NCBI GenBank assembly: GCA_905220665.1 | Contig: CAJNAR010000177.1 | Coordinates: forward strand, 310,001 to 374,000 | Reading direction: 5' to 3' | DNA: 64,000 nucleotides | Origin: Albugo candida | Lineage: Eukaryota; Oomycota; Peronosporomycetes; Albuginales; Albuginaceae | Shown: positions 10,900 through 23,569 of the stretch, piece by piece | Position numbering within the stretch: position 1 is the first letter of the stretch | Layout of the letters: each line of letters opens with the position of its first letter | Notes under the pieces: generated by a model | Told to the model about the DNA's origin: nothing | Seen by the model: the letters and a program-made list of their open reading frames with translations, nothing else | Database searches by the model: none | Made by a program: the position numbers and the translations under genes

Positions 10900-12780
10900 T
10901 CAGATGGTTTCATAGAATGTTTGTTTCCGTGACACTTTGCGAGCGTTTTGGATGATGCAATGCACGTGTAGCGTTCTGCTCCAACGAAACCAATTGCTCA
11001 AAATTGTCTTTCTCCGCGATCGATTGGTCAACGACACCGTTTAATGCTTCCTTCTCAGACGTCTGTGTTGGATCGTCAGTTCATCGATACGTATCGCTTG
11101 CGCTTGATTTCTTTCCTGTAATATTCCCAATTGCACCTGAAAATCACAAAGTTGTTCTTCCATTCGACCCAATTGTATCTGTTTGCTTTCGGCATTGCAG
11201 TGAATGTACTCAACAGAAGACGAGAGAACCCGATCTCGCTGATCATATAATTGGCCCTAGAGAGCGAGTATTTTTGCTTCGAATGCATTTTTCTCCGATA
11301 CGAATTGATCGTATTTGCATGTTACAACTCCAATTGATTGCTTCGGAATCGAAATTCCATTACTTCTTGCCGCGACATGTTGAGCTGTTTACTGACATCT
11401 GATAATTATACTTGCACTGCGTTGATCGCTTCCGCATGTCGACTTTGCAGAGCTTCGTCTTGAAGCCTCAAAGCTGATTCAGTATCGGTCCGAGTATCCT
11501 GTTGCTGTCCCAAAGCCTCCAGCGCTCGTTGTAGATGCATTGGAATCACTTCCTTCTCAGCAACGATTGCTTGATACCTGACTTGCATCTCCTCAACAAC
11601 TTCTTTTCGAACGTGCTCCATTAGCTGATATTTCTTCCTCTCCTCCATGTCGTTGCCTGCTACGACTATCCTTTACAAAGTTTTTTTCCCTCGTTCTGTA
11701 TCTTCTATTGTGACTGTGAACGCTCTCATTCATTTTTTGTGAGCTCCGTGAATGCAGCTCCTTCACTTCTTGCTTTTGATTGCGCTTTGATATTGTCAAT
11801 TCGAGAGGCGGATGATACGCCACAAGCATTCAATTGGCGATCCAACGAGACTATTGTGCCTCTCGATCATTGAGAGTTGCCTGTAAACGCTCCATGAATT
11901 TGAACTGCTCAAGTTCATTCAAATTGGCTTCACTTGGAGTCTCGCAATCTCAACCTGGGCGACTTATTCCATCCCGTGGATTCACATTATTCTCTTCATG
12001 ATCGATCGCTCAAGCAGACGCGTGCGTAATTGCTCATTTGCAAACTCAATACCGTCGATTAATGCTTTTGTTGCATCAATTGAGCTTCCAACATCACTTT
12101 AGCCTTCCGACATCTTCATATCGTGCTGATTTCAGCGTGGCGATACGATAGCGTCCAGGGAGGGTGTCCAAGTACGCCGCGTACGCTTGATTCTCAGCTC
12201 GGACTTTTCAACCTCAGCTTCTAATGCGCTGACACGAGTCGATTCATTATCTCGATATTCCTTCGTTTCGCTTCTTTGCTAGATTTTTGGGGATCGTTTA
12301 CTTTTGCGCATTATTCCATATTGTCCTTCTTGAACGCAGTCATCTGCTGTGAGATCGAGTTCACCGCACTGCACACATCGTCCCCTTTGTCTGCTATAGA
12401 CGATAAGACCTCTATTTTCTCCATAAGATGCAACGCCGAGGAGTAATTCCTTCAATCGAACTTCATCTATGACTCTCTCCGCCATACGACCCGAGCGACC
12501 GCATGAATGACTTGAAGCTGCAACGAGACAACGTCATTCTCTTTCGGATGTAGTGCCACTGCATTGCCAGTGACATTAATACTGGATTCTACGTGCATTT
12601 AAGCATGAGGTGACGTCTGAAGGTGGATACTCTCGTATCGAACGGGAACGGCAGTATGATCATCCTTCCAATGTTCGATTGCGATGTGATTTCTTTGCTA
12701 TTTTGACGGAAGAGAACGAGTAATTCGCTGTGGTTGGGACTGATATCACATTTTACAGTCGCATGTACCAAAATTGCTTT
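10900..12780 (-). pseudogene. Coiled-coil protein pseudogene (unit II)
   Basis: Decayed minus-strand gene directly upstream of A2 and on the same strand. Frames broken by stops and shifts read heptad-like, Gln/Glu/Arg-rich coiled coil: EKEVIPMHLQRALEALGQQQ near 11,490-11,560, RMEEQLCDFQVQLGILQER near 11,130-11,180, and AIRIDELTIQHRRL near 11,075. The N-terminal part (near 12,520-12,600) carries AVALHPKEND, which matches AVALSPKEYD in unit III, and 12,279-12,485 has a CVQCGELDLTADDC segment. I do not recognise the family. A structural coiled-coil protein is all the sequence supports. Confidence 0.6.
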
Positions 12781-12790
12781 CTACCTCGCA

Positions 12791-15700
12791 TCCATTGTGC
12801 TCACTTATGATAGCCAAAGTAATGATTAGCGATGGCGCATGCGAACCATTGCTTGATGTGGCTAACAATGTAAATAATCAAAGTCAAAGAGTTCCTTCAA
12901 CTTATGATACGGTCGCATTAAATCGAATGTATTGGATATAACTTGACACTGACTGCGCGCGGATGACTTTTGCCATGTACACGAAGTAATTGAGGCTTGT
13001 ACTCTTGCGTGGCAGCATATTCTCGCATTTTCTATTGAAAAGTGTAGATAAGATATCAGCGACTATGCTAGTAAGTCCCTTTTGTGTGACTAAATGTATG
13101 TGGACTATCTCTGTGGATACTACGATTATTAGTGCAAAATGCGTCCAGGTATTGATGTCAAGTTGACAAACAGTGAAATCGAATAGTCCATCTCTCAAGC
13201 TGTTCTGATAATCTGCAATCCTTTTGAATAAATTTCTAGCGCAATTGATTTCAGGCGCTCCCCTTGCAATATTTATAAGTGAGGTCACGCTACACATCCG
13301 CCGTACACTCTGTGAATTTTTCATTACACCATCACATCTCTCTAGTTTTCACCAGCATGATTTGGCATCCGCACATCTGACTAATCATCCTGTGTCCGTT
13401 GCTGGATGTGATTCGCTGCTTGATCAATGCTGCTACATTCTATTTCTTTTAAACGTACGCGATCCGCTTGATCCAGTCTTCCCGCCTATTTTTCATTTGT
13501 TCTCATCAATCAGAGTTTTTTCTTGAATTAATCCTGCATGAGTTTGATACTCTATTTGTTGCTCTCTACACTTGAATCATTTGCGAGAATATATATCAAA
13601 TCTTCAGACATTTTATAACATCGCAGCTTTGTTGCTGAGGGTGCTCGTTGTATCTTCTTTCATGATTGAACGACTCCCTTTTCTGCAGATGCATCATTTT
13701 CATGCTCATCCAAATTAGCTTTCAGCCTTGTTTTTTCCTTTTACGAATTATTTGGATTTTTCAACTGAGTCCCATAAATGTCCCACGTTGTTTCCCTTGG
13801 AAGTACCGATAACTCAACTGTAATAGAGCAATGTCGATAGATTAAGAAGTAAGAGTACATCATGATACGATAATTAGGATGATTTCGAATCGGTGAGAAG
13901 GCAAAGCTTTGATATGTCAGACTTGAAAGATCTAACATACGACTGTACATATGAAAAAAAAATAAAAGCTGCCCTGCAATAATCTGATAGCTTTATCAAC
14001 TCACTCAATCGTCGCGTGTGTGACAATGCCTCGTTCATCTTGAAGCATTCCAGAATTATACTACTCTGGTTGTACGAGGTAAAATTACTATGAACGTGTT
14101 CGTACTCCTCAAGAGCATCATTATTGTACATGAAATATGGCTAGAAACTAGCAAGCCTCTTAACGAAAGTTAAAGCGATTTTGTAGAAGGTGATAAGCAC
14201 TAGATATATCAGCTGCATTAGGAAGTTGAGTCAGCATGAATCATCAAGAAGGAAGATCGATGGTGTGAAGCCCAAAGAATCATTAAATGTATTCCGACTA
14301 GGTTCTTTCCAAGTTTAATGGATACACAAACTGCACGTAGTGGGGTGCGGATTGATGCAGGAAAATTGGATAGGCCGGTGACTACCTAATAAGTAAGATC
14401 ATCAAGTCTGATGCCCCGTAGTTATTAGAATGAGCCAAACCAGTGGCTGTGCACGTTTGATATTGTTCAACCTAACGCTCATTAACGGTTTGCATCAGCC
14501 AACGCGATTGAACGTGTTATTGGCAGCAGTCCCTGATTCTTTCCGTCTCTTTTTATAAAATGTTTTATCATTCTCGTAACGATAGCCATTTTTGGAAACT
14601 TTTTCACCTCAAAAAAAAACTCCTTTCGGCATGGCCAGAGGTACCAGAGGTACCAGAGGTACCAGTATAATCATAGCATTGAAGTAAGTACAAATATGTT
14701 GATTGTATATCGAGTGGGTCAACAGTCCATATCTTCTTAGGCTCCCATAGCAAGAAAAGACCCAGATGCGGGGACAGATGGAATGAAAGCATTGAAATAC
14801 ACGTTTTCTTTAAAGGATCGAGGTTTACTATAATCCTTACTCAGCAATATTTTGTTTCTAAAAAACGGTTCCTACCAAGTATGACCGTTTCTGCTGCTGC
14901 GTCGCTCGTATTGGACTCAAGCTTTCTCTTACGCCTGACTATTTCTTACTCTGGTGAAGTGGTTCCTGGTTAGTGCTGATCCATTAGGTAAGAAATATTC
15001 ATCTGGTGCGGTCTTGTAGATAATTGAAATGGCGTACAAAGCTGTTGTATTGCGGAGACGACGACTACAAGCTCTGTCAAGACGTAGGTACTTAAGAGAA
15101 TGGTTGGTATACAGGTGGGTGTATGACTCGATAAGAGGGAAGCTTTCAATCGAAACATAGTGTCGGAGCTTGTTTAACTGAGCTGGAATCGGCTATGAAC
15201 GTCAAATAACGTGACCAAATAACTTCCGTCGATTGTCAATCAAGTGGATTCGGAGCGGTTTCATGTTGTAGCGCTTGCGTAGGTCCGTATTACTGATGTG
15301 CTGGGTATATTTAATACAGATGATGGCGTTGATACGCCTCATGACAACCAATGTCGCGGTCTGTATGACACCATGTGCCAGAGTTGTGCGTCAAATTAGT
15401 TAGAACATAGGCATATCACACGCGAACGCGCATGCTTCCAGAATTACGTGAAGTACCAGAGTGTCCAAATAATTTTGAAATACCGGGCTCATGTGTCTTG
15501 AGAATTTACCTTGTTGCTAAATGGATCCGACTTATTGGGAACTGGGTAGATCTATGTGACACAGAACAGAGCACTAATCCTAATGCATTTGGATGGATCA
15601 TATTGTCCATTTCGCGTTGGAGAAATGAAAGCAACCTTATTGACCAATTGGTCGAGTATTCTGCCAGGGGTGGTAACAGCTGGTCTGACTCGTTGAAGTT

Positions 15701-16234
15701 TACGAGATAAAAGAAGAACTGTTATACAAGTCTTCAACATCCCACTGTGTGTCCCCCTGATATGCAGTTTGGTGTGAAGCTGAATTCCTCGTGTACCTCT
15801 TCTAGGTTCTTTGGCTCGGTTTTCGAAACCCGCTCCAAGAATCCGCTCTCAGTATATTATAGTTTGAAAAACTACCTTCACTTAGCTTCTGTCGTGAGCG
15901 ATCGGTTACAAGGGAAGAACTTGTTTTCTTCTATAGCCAACTGCTTGATCTGTCATTTACAGTTGATTTATACAGCTCATACAATATTGAGAGGTATCGA
16001 ATTCGAAATCAATGCACAGAAAGAGTTCAAAGACATCTCTCAAAACAATTCATTAACAAAAATGTCTATACTTTTACATTAGACTAAATGTTCACTATAA
16101 ATGCCGAGGGAATCTTTAAGATTAAATAGACACGCGAAATAGTTACATTGAATAGGGTGTGCAAGTTGATGTTATGTCGCCTTGTCTAGAGCCTTTCTTG
16201 AGGCTGTTCTTTCTACCTCACTACAATACGAGAA
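12791..16234. other. Unassigned stretch
   Basis: No gene could be supported in this stretch. A 140-codon minus frame (12,902-13,324) and a 92-codon plus frame (15,432-15,710) have no convincing motifs. A short minus-strand frame at 15,552-15,740 contains RPAVTTPGRILDQL, which looks like the TPGR box of DEAD-box helicases but has nothing else of that fold around it. A 9-base microsatellite lies at 14,635-14,665. Confidence 0.4.
14635..14665. repeat. 9-base tandem repeat (CCAGAGGTA)
   Basis: Three full perfect copies of CCAGAGGTA plus CCAG. The unit is a multiple of three but is not inside a supported gene. Confidence 0.8.
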
Positions 16235-16690
16235 TGTCTCTATGTTGTTTTAACAGCATTACATATATCAGTTGGATTGTTCTTCAAGCATCTAAGGATT
16301 TGCTGGGGAAGCACCCACAGCAATGGCGTCACTTTTGTGAATCCAGCGAAACATCCTTGCGTTGCAAGTTGATTCAGTAGCTTTGCACGCTGAATGAGCT
16401 TGTCTTGATCGTAACAGTGTAATCGAGAAAATTGAATGCGAGCACTAACGTGATGTAGATCATGGAGTTCTGGAATTGCCGGAGTTGCTGATCGCTTATC
16501 GAATAAACGATGGTTTGAATTCCGATTGGGCCAAACAAAGTGCAGCATTGTAACCGGAAATACAAATCATCAGTCAGTTTAAAAAAAGATCTCGCTAACA
16601 GCGTTTCCTTTCTATACGTGTCGTCAGCATTCTTCAAATACCAGTAGGACACGGTTTCGAAGATACCGTGGTGTAGCCATGCGTTTTCGG
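16235..16690 (-). mobile_element. LINE 3' fragment
   Basis: Minus-strand relic of the C-terminal end of the same LINE family as at 60.5-64 kb. The peptides LHFVWPNRNSNHRLFDKRS and HCYDQDKL match LHFVWTDQNRRLFDQRS and QCYDQ there. Nucleotide alignment continues through the 3' region (TTGCGTTGCAAGTTGATTCA against TTGCGTTGCGAGTTGATCCA). Frames are broken and the rest of the element is missing. Confidence 0.65.
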
Positions 16691-16899
16691 GCCAGTTTCA
16701 ATATGGCAACACGGAATGGCATTTACTTACTTTCGAAAATTTCCGTTCGATTTCGCGGGAGGTGAAAGCACGGAAAAGCTGGAATTTTTTTTATATTTGG
16801 TTTGTAGTCCGCATAAAATGGTCATCTACTTATGTTTATGGTTGGCTCCAGTGAATAAAACAATCGTCGAGTGAATACTTTAAAATGGCTGGCTTACTT

Positions 16900-17530
16900 C
16901 AGTTGAAGGTGTCTATATTACTAGTATTAGACTAACTGACTTCTCTAGTTGCCTAGGCTATCTTAAATAACATATATACATATAAAAAACGTTTCGTGAA
17001 ATACCTGTGAGAGATGATAAAATGTCGTCTCGTTGATAATCTCGTATCGTAGTAGCCTCAGCATCCTTAATACGAGACTGTGTCCACCTTGTAAATGCTG
17101 TAAAGTTGCCAAGTTGTAAAAATGGTCCAAAAGTACCGTGGTTTGCAAATTGGTGTGCGCCACACTACGGTGAGCATAACCAGCCAACTAGGACTAGGAT
17201 CCGAGTTGCACTTGCATTTTGACTTGTCTGTGCCGTACCCGCAGTAATGATCTTCGGCTTCTGAAAAATCCACCAAATGATCCTTGCATTGCGAGTTGAC
17301 CCAGCAAGTTTGCAATCCGAATGAATCGTAACACTGTCTTCGAAAGTACCCGAACGCGCGCACTAAATGTGGTTTATATCACGAAAAGTACTGGAATTAT
17401 CGAAGTTGCTAAACGCTGGTCACACAAACGAGGAGTCTATCAGTGCAGAAGAATTGCAGCGTCACCATTTGCTCTGCAAGCGACAAATCGGATATACGAA
17501 TGCTTGTCCCTTTGGACTTGCTTCTCCTAA
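16900..17530 (-). mobile_element. LINE 3' end fragment
   Basis: Closely similar to 60,546-61,190. Both begin abruptly at CAGTTGAAGGTGT and share ACTGACTTCTCTAGTTGCCT, AACGTTTCGTGAAA and CAGCCAACTAGGACTAGGAT. The shared edge at 16900 and 60546 marks the 3' terminus of the LINE family. No poly(A) tract is seen at it. The fragment is 5' truncated, as is common for LINE copies. Confidence 0.75.
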
Positions 17531-18201
17531 ATCAAACACTATGGATCATGTATTTTTGTTCTTACTTCAATGGGATCTACTTAAGAGCGTTCATGTGCTA
17601 CAAGAGCAATTCAAAAACATTGATGATGTTACCTCGAGACCTTTCGACAACTCAGACGTTATAATCATTTTTGTGCACTAACGTCATTCTTTATTCGCGT
17701 CAGACTATAGGATCCATCATTGACTAAGAGATGCCTGGCAACCAATCGATGAAGCTGAGTTTCAGTCTACTCTCACTCTCTGTTCAATTCTCTAGCTATT
17801 CGATGTTAAATTTTCTTCTATTGTTTGGAATAGAGATAGTTGCAGCACTCGATCCAAAAGGGTATAACCAATTTACGCACTAAGTAGCCACCACTTACTG
17901 CTAGTTACACGTTCCATTTGGTAGTCATTTGTATTCTCGTGCGAAAGGCCTTCGCAAGTCAGCTGTCTCACCGTGTAATCACTGATTTACGAGTTCTTAT
18001 TCGCCGTACAGTTTCTTTTTCATAGCATTGACAAAATGCAAGGACAGTTTAGTTGGAAGGTGAATATTAAAAATGATCGAGATGCCTAGCAGGCAAATGA
18101 TAGACTTCTGCTTGAATGTACTGTATCCACAATGTTTGCGTCTATCTTCATTGCGTATGGAATTCTACTGACACGATAAACCCAGAATTTATCAGCAGTT
18201 T
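17531..18201. other. No recognisable feature
   Basis: Left flank of the copia element; nothing supported. Confidence 0.4.
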
Positions 18202-18364
18202 TGCTGAAACGTACACCGTAGTTGAATCATCGAGGGTGCAGTACACACGACATGCGAAACGACGACTAAGAGGTATGACACATAATACGAGAGGTAGTGA
18301 TTAGTAGCACGTAGGAGACTGTTGAACTTGATAATATATCTCCCTTTATGACCGTAAACTAACA
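18202..18364 (+). repeat. 5' LTR of copia element 1
   Basis: Starts TGCTGAAACGTACACCGTAG and ends CGTAAACTAACA. It matches 22554-22701 along its length, with an extra stretch of about 15 bases in the middle. Confidence 0.85.
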
Positions 18365-18403
18365 GGTTATGAGCCCAAAACGTTTGGTGGCAACACCGAC
18401 AAG

Positions 18404-19150
18404 ATGAAGAAGCCTGACGACTTGCTCGGGAACGGAAACTACTTCCATTGGGAATTCAACATGAAGATGACTCTAGCACGCATGGGACTACTGAATCATA
18501 TAATGGAAATGAAGTCAGAGCACGAGTAGGGTGCGGATTGGAGAGTCAAGTACATGAAAGCGTTTGCGATTATCGCACAAGGAGTCGAAGTGGAGCATCA
18601 GTCAAAGATTCGTCATGCGGGAATAGCCAAGGAAGTATGGGATATACTTGGGGAATATTACAAGCGCAACCTTCAAAACAGAATAGCTCTAACACGAAGA
18701 TAGCATGAGTTTCACATGGAAGAAGAGCAATATGGCCAGTCATATAGATCGGTTTCACGAGCTCACACTGAGCATGGAAGCAGTCGGAGAAACGATGGAT
18801 GAAGGAAGGAAGCTCACGATTTTGCTCGGAAGCTTTCCAGCCGAATACGAACTACTTGTCATAGTACTGGAGAATTCAGTTGGACTGTACTGATGGACGT
18901 AAAGGAAAAGCTGTCCAAGGAACATGACAAGAAACAGCATCGAGAGACCTCGGATGGTGCATTTCGTGCACGACACGGCCAAGGAAGAGGACGGACAATG
19001 CGCCAACAACGAACTACAAATGAAGATTATAGGAAGACAAAGCAATTTCGTGGAAGGTGCCCCAGATGAAATAAAGTGGGTCACCAGAAATATGAGTGCA
19101 AGATAAAGCCTGCGACGGATGCGAATGAAATTGCATTTACAGTCCATTAT
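18404..19150 (+). pseudogene. copia gag (broken)
   Basis: Begins MKKPDDLLGNGNYFHWEFN, a copia Gag N-terminus, and continues through AKEVWDILGEYYKRNLQNR. In-frame stops and at least one frameshift break it. An in-frame TAG follows KSEHE at 18528-18530, probably from Trp. The nucleic-acid-binding zinc knuckle near 19,060-19,110 reads CPR-stop-NKVGHQKYEC: the second cysteine codon of the CCHC box has become TGA. Confidence 0.75.
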
Positions 19151-20406
19151 GGTAGTAAACAAGGTTGGTTGTAGGACAGCGGAGCCTCGTCACATATGAC
19201 ACCGGCAAAAAAAGATTTTTCCGAATAACATGCGTTGGAGAATCAATTGAATTCCGTATTGCAGACGGAGCTAAGATGGAAGGAATTGGGAGAGGGAAAA
19301 ATAGATTTCGTTCCAAGAGTGGTACAATGGTGGCGGTGAAGGGAGTATTACACATAAACAACCTGGATAGACGGCTACTATCAGTTCCAAAGATAGCCCA
19401 ACATGGACAAGACCTGCGGTTCGGTGCAAATCAATCCGACATTTTTAGAGAAAATGACCTGGTGGTGTCAGCGAAGCGCGAAGGAACCGTGTACACACTC
19501 AACGTGAAAATGAGCGAGCCATGGTGGTTGATCCCCAACAATGCTGAGAGCAACTGGGAGCTATGGCATGCCAGAATGAGCCATCCAAGCCACACAATAT
19601 ACGATAAAATACAGCAGTCGACTGAAGGTTTACCAAGAATTTCGGACAAAGATGGAAATTTGTGCAGTGTATGTTCCCAAGGAAAGCTGACAGTGGCAAG
19701 ATTCCCCAAGGAATAAAAGACGAAGACTACGCAACCATTACAATTAGTTCGCTAAGATGTCATGAGACCCATGAAGACAAAAACTCCTGGTGGATCCCAA
19801 TTTATGCTGTCATTTATTAATGACTTCTCCACATTTGCGAACGTATACTTTTCAAAGACCATGTGAGGTGACAGCAAAGTTCATCGAGTATAAAGCAGAA
19901 ATGGAACTACAGTACGGAACGACAATTAAAGCTATACACACGGACAATGGAGGAGAATTGAAGAACAAGAGGTTCGAGATTTTGTCGAATAAATGAAATC
20001 ATTCACCAGACAACAGTACCTCACATCCCGCAGCAAAACGGACTTGTAGACCGAAATGAATAGGACCATCATGGAGAAAGCGAGAAGCATGATGACCTAC
20101 AAGGGTGTTGCACAGACTTGTTGGGCTAAAGCGATAAATACCGCGGTTCAAGTGATCAATCGAGCCACAAGCGGCCAATCCCTGAATACGACTGCAATCG
20201 AGAAGTGTTTCAGGACAAAGCCGCCACTACATTACCTAAGGGTACTTGGATCGCTCAAATACGCTCACGTTTACGAAACTAAGCGCACGAAGTTTGACGC
20301 GAAGAGCTTCGGTTGCATGTTACTGGGATATGCCACAAACACAAAAGGCTATAAAGTTTACGATCTGGAGACACACACGGTTCATCTACGTCAAATTATA
20401 CATTGA
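19150..20406 (+). pseudogene. copia protease and integrase (broken)
   Basis: The protease active site DSGASSHMT follows a TAG that replaces the usual Trp codon. The integrase zinc domain is visible as LWHARMSHPS and LCSVCSQGK (HHCC type). The core carries FINDFSTFANVYF and HTDNGGEL with catalytic acidic residues, split by stops and shifts at about 19,714 and 19,996. The integrase C-terminal part continues at 20,056-20,406, with SFGCMLLGYATNTKGYKVY. Confidence 0.8.
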
Positions 20407-22559
20407 CTGATATCACCGCAATTTCTTACGAAGATGATGCGGACGATGATTTGCATTATGGAATGCATAATATTGAAAACGGAGATGTTGAAATGAAAGA
20501 CGAACACGAAGACGATGACGTCGAGATGGATAAATGGATGAGTGACCTTGAGCCTGAAGATGACAGTGTAATTCCCTGTCCGGGCTGTCACCAATCTCTT
20601 ACAAATCAGTCACAACAGCTCATGCAGCAGCCTCGACAGACTCAAGATGGGTTTTGCCAGAAAGAAGGAGCACTCAGTCAAACAACGGGTAGCCAGATGA
20701 TCATTCAACAAGATATAACTCGAAGATCCTATATGGAAAGGAACCGACGTCTTTTTCCGAACAAAACCAGTGGGAGAGATGAATACGATATTGCACAAAT
20801 TGAACACCAGCCCATAATGATGATTGAGGCTGATAGTGCTGACAACCATATTGATTACAGAATCGTCGTGTACAATAACACTGTTCAGTCAAGTGACAGA
20901 GATGATAACGAAGCTCCATCCAAGAGATCCAGATTGGATAGCTACACTTCGTTCATGGTAGAAGTCGCAATGGTTACACAAAACATCCCACGATCGTAGG
21001 AAGATGCAACCACCGGAGCAGAAAATGACTAATGGGCTAAAGCAATAAACAACGATTTCATTGCACATAAGCAAACAACACGTGGTCAATTGTGCAACGA
21101 AAACCAGGAATGAAGACCATTGGAACTAAGTGGGTCTGGGTCAAGAAGGAGACAGGCCCGACACTGCGCTACGAAGCGAGATTGGTTGCGCTGGGATTTT
21201 TACAACATCACAGAGTCGATTCCATCGAGACATATGCTGCTGTTGCGAGCATTAACTCAATAAGAGTACTCCTATCAACGTGCTGTGCAATTGGATAAAT
21301 CGTTGAGCAAATTGATGTGGACACAGCGTATTTGAACGCAGAAATTAAAAAGAAGTCTACGTGGAAGTACCAAAGGGACTTAACATTGGCAAAGAATACG
21401 TTTTGAAGCTGAACCGTGCTTTATATGGACTAAAGCAAGCCGAACATGCGTGTAAATCAACCATTAACAGTGTATTCATAAAACTGGAATTTGAAGCATG
21501 TGGTACTGATCGATGCGTCTACAAAAAAAAGGATCGTGACGGATTGATTTACTTGTGGCCTTACGTGAATGATATGATCGTAGCAGCTAAATCAAGCGAT
21601 ACCGTGAGCAAAGGAAAAATTCAAATTTCACAACGATTTCAGAGTAAAGACCTTGGGCCAGTAAAATACCTCCTGGGTATGGAGATAAATTACGACCAAG
21701 AGAAGCAAGCCATGTCGATCACACAGAGAAAATATTTGGAAACGACCGCAGAAATATTCAAACAGTATCATAAGCGTACTGTAGAGAATCCATGTGATCC
21801 AGGCACTAGACTTTCAAAGAAAGACAGTCCGACGACAAAAGAAGAAGAAGAACTCATGAACCGCACACCCTATCGCCAACTGATTGGGCGGTTGCTGTAT
21901 TTGCAACGTGCACACGGCCGGATGTGGCATTCGCTGTGAGTCAACTTGGACGTTTTGCATCTAGCCCTGAACCAAAGCATTGGAAAGCAGCTATCAAAGT
22001 GTTAAGATACTTAAAATTGACGGCGACATTCGGAATGCACTACACCTTCAACAGGAATCCAAACCAATTGTCTGCATGCTGTGATGCAGACTGGGGAAAC
22101 AACTTGGATGACCGCAGGTCTGTGAGTGGTGTATTACCACTACTGAATGGAGGACCAGTTGCATTTAAGTCGAAGTACCAACGTACAGTAGCTTTGAGTA
22201 CCTCAGAAGCTGATTACATGGCAATGAGCATGTGTAGACAGGACGTACTATGGGCCAGAGAAATGCTTTCCGACCTGGGGTTTGAACAGAAGAATCCAAC
22301 AATTGTCTGGGAAGATAAACAAGGAGCTATCGCACTTTACACGAATCCAGGATATCATGCACGAACGAAGCATGTGGATATCCGCTATCACTCTATCCGT
22401 GAGAAGATAACGACAGGGTTGATAAAAGTGGTATACAAGGAAACGAAGTACCAACTAGCAGACATTCTGACGAAAGCACTGGGAACAAAACGAATACAAT
22501 TCATTCGTGATGCAATGGGTATCAAGTCAGCGCGCAACTACATTGAGTGGGAGTGTTGA
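20403..22559 (+). pseudogene. copia linker, reverse transcriptase and RNase H (broken)
   Basis: An acidic linker (20,403-20,999) is followed by reverse transcriptase. GTKWVWVKKETG begins it, a TAA interrupts at 21,296-21,298, and a one-base loss in the AEIK(E)EVYVEVP stretch shifts the frame. The polymerase catalytic YVDD is YVND near 21,565, which would abolish activity even without the stops. RNase H is open to the end: CDADWGNN, ALSTSEADYMA, then KHVDIRYHSIRE and ADILTKAL. The final TGA at 22557-22559 lies inside the first bases of the 3' LTR. Confidence 0.85.
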
Positions 22560-22701
22560 AACGTACACTGTAGTTGAAGCACCCAGTGTGCAGTACAGAC
22601 GACTAGAAGGTACGACACATAATTCGAGGGGTAGTGATTAGTGGCCAGTAGGAGACTGTTAATCTTGATGATATACATCCCCTTTTGACCGAAAACTAAC
22701 A
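22554..22701 (+). repeat. 3' LTR of copia element 1
   Basis: Starts TGTTGAAACGTACACTGTAG just after the polypurine stretch GAGTGGGAG and ends GAAAACTAACA. Confidence 0.85.
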
Positions 22702-23569
22702 CCAACCTTTTACATTAATCCATTCAAAAGCTTAATATCATCGTTGTGATGGAGCTCGAGCACAAGCGGTCACGAGGTTTCATGCGCATGGTGGACGGAC
22801 AAAAGTAAATCTTGAGTCCTCCACTTTGTTATAACTTTCGATCAAATTTTCGTTGTTAGGAAAAACTAATTTCGTTAATGCGTGGTTGCAATAGAACGTA
22901 TGCTGATCTAGCTAAAGCGAACAGAAATGGAAATCACATTGATATCAACGTCCAGCTGTTCTCTATTGTCTTGCTACACTTTCAATCCGATTTTAAAGTC
23001 TTGCGAGGTTGATTTAATTAAACCGTGCCCCCTTCATCTTTTCAAGACGCTTTATGTTTCACCGAGATCGAGCTGCTTCCATTCAGCTATTATTATTTTC
23101 GGATCTGAGCTGTTGCACGCGAAACGATACCGATAATTATATAACGCCATCAGATCACCCCGAACTTCTTCGGAAACCAATACGGCAGCACAAGTACGGA
23201 ACGTTTGTAAAAACGATTGATGACTGGTACGCCATGCTAATAAAAAAACACAATAGGATACTATTTTTTCCAGCGCTCCTATTGTACTCTTCCTGTCATG
23301 AGATGGGTCAAACTACCCAATTACGGTGATATTTTATCATAATACGTTGATGGATGATATATAGATTGGTGAATTGCCTAAAAAGTAATGCAAAGCAGTC
23401 TACAGTCCAGCGTCAAGTTCGTGTCTACAAAGTGGCTGCACAAGGAAAATTATATCATAATATGAGTGAAGGTAGAATCCTGACGGAGAAAAAAATCAAA
23501 TTGCATTTATTTTGATGTTTTGATGATTTATTGGACCGAATGATGCAAAGATAGATCAGGTTCCATGAT

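Larger units (their letters stand above)
6950..12790. repeat. Duplicated unit II
   Basis: Second tandem unit. From low to high coordinates it holds the downstream flank shared with unit I (6950-9400), gene A2, its promoter block, and a longer remnant of the coiled-coil gene (about 10,900-12,780). The coiled-coil part is also found in the inverted unit III at 32.4-34.1 kb. Within the flank (7300-9400) I see no intact gene. A 101-codon open frame at 8514-8819 on the minus strand has no conserved counterpart in unit I and looks like chance. Confidence 0.7.
18202..22701 (+). mobile_element. Ty1/copia retrotransposon, full-length but dead
   Basis: LTR retrotransposon of 4.5 kb with gag, protease, integrase, reverse transcriptase and RNase H in copia order. 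It has short LTRs (163 and 148 bases). The sequence after the 5' LTR is GGTTATGAGCCC, a candidate primer-binding site, and the polypurine tract GAGTGGGAG precedes the 3' LTR. No matching 5-base target duplication is seen (AGTTT on the left, CCAAC on the right). The two LTRs differ by indels and substitutions, so the insertion is not recent. Confidence 0.9.

Noticed and set aside
12902..13324. A 140-codon minus frame with an IVADILSTLF stretch resembling the end of copia RNase H.
   Set aside because: The HID-HFVRE and ALSTSEAEY motifs are missing and no LTR is nearby. Chance resemblance is likely.
20403..20999. A 198-codon acidic open frame as a separate gene.
   Set aside because: It lies exactly between integrase and reverse transcriptase of copia element 1 and is the usual variable linker of the polyprotein.
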